Shown here: positions 63,894 through 64,000 of the stretch, in pieces
How positions within the stretch are numbered: position 1 is the stretch's first letter
Layout: each line of letters starts with the position of its first letter
Assembly (NCBI GenBank): GCA_016839555.1
Contig: JAEOUA010000001.1
Span: 246,043-310,042 of the forward strand
Length of the DNA: 64,000 nt
Direction of reading: 5' to 3'
Source: Promethearchaeota archaeon
GTDB taxonomy: Archaea > Asgardarchaeota > Lokiarchaeia > Sigyniarchaeales > SOKP01
Program-made: the position numbers and the translations under genes
Notes under the pieces: generated by a model
Told to the model about the DNA's origin: nothing
The model's input: only the letters and a program-made list of their open reading frames with translations
Databases searched by the model: none

Positions 63894-64000
63894 ATGAGAG
63901 GGGGTAAATATCCTAAGAAATTGATTAGATATGAGAATTTAAACAAAATTATTCAATATCAATATCAAAATCCATCATTACTTTGGGGTGAGCATTTAAC
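63894..64000 (+). other. Window-end region with an open frame, unassigned
   Basis: On plus, a frame from ATG 63894 (MRGGKYPKKLIRYENLN) stays open to the edge. On minus, a frame ending HPKVMMDFDIDIE with TAA at 63947-63949 could be the tail of a gene from the right. The sequence cannot decide between them. Confidence 0.2.

Overview
The window is very AT-rich and looks archaeal, most likely an Asgard (Promethearchaeota/Lokiarchaeia-like) genome. Support: an archaeal eL37 + LSm pair (26541-27079), an archaeal SepF (31757-32104), Sep-tRNA:Cys-tRNA synthase (21403-22620), a eukaryote-like ubiquitin-fold protein ending in a Gly-Gly (11056-11310), and a lone Cdc48 N-domain protein (45070-45567). Beside these are many bacterial-type genes (LigA, PolX, ExoIII, rubrerythrin, BCP), as is usual in Asgard genomes. 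The assignment is by eye; no marker-gene tree was run.

Left part, 1-45000: ordinary chromosome. 1-8400 carries a truncated aldehyde:ferredoxin oxidoreductase, a HycI-like hydrogenase protease, a crotonase-fold protein, a TusA/DsrE sulfur-relay pair, an SDR, an alpha/beta hydrolase, an HD protein and a DUF362 ferredoxin. 8600-10000 has oxidative-stress genes (rubrerythrin, BCP). 11400-18000 holds a bacterial-type DNA-repair set (LigA, PolX, ExoIII). 20200-25500 has NadA, SepCysS, a two-subunit CoA-transferase and a gamma-carbonic-anhydrase-like protein. 25500-27100 has an E1-like protein and the LSm/eL37 pair. 27600-36600 contains the catabolic acyl-CoA genes: two subunits of the 2-hydroxyacyl-CoA dehydratase/benzoyl-CoA reductase family and a four-gene operon DUF35-thiolase-thiolase-DUF35 in which both thiolase-fold proteins have Gly where the nucleophilic Cys should be. 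Together with the CoA-transferase and the crotonase these suggest anaerobic acyl-CoA (amino-acid or aromatic/branched acid) metabolism. 36800-44500 is a mix of transport, lipid phosphatase, two Mth938-fold paralogues, a PadR operon and an M24 peptidase.

Right part, 45000-64000: an accessory island that I read as a polymorphic toxin-immunity locus. A 1112-residue protein has a GC-richer core (to about 48390) and an AT-rich C-terminal tip that ends in an HNH-like nuclease domain. The switch is marked by a 38-bp DNA repeat encoding the peptide VNTQSQTHEKT. The same repeat starts three other toxin tips (54304-54341 minus, 59536-59573 minus, 60061-60098 plus). Each HNH-like tip is followed by a leucine-rich-repeat protein (49608-50465; 52036-52872). 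Each of the other tips (a different fold, BECR-ribonuclease-like by motif) is followed by a member of one small beta-rich family ending in a LDLIAW-like motif (58154-58594, 57283-57753, 61635-62069). One tip (57750-58157) has no start codon, and one is joined to a decayed, different core (59448-59890). Four decayed copies of a short coding repeat (about 70-165 bp), one inverted, punctuate the locus, and there is a PIN toxin-antitoxin pair and a broken PIN-like gene. The arrangement fits a toxin with exchangeable, stored tips and matching immunity genes.

Pseudogene fragments are common across the window (4491-4745, 18074-18394, 30967-31079, 38149-38680, 50782-51785, 59448-59890). I saw no tRNA, rRNA, CRISPR array or intact transposase.
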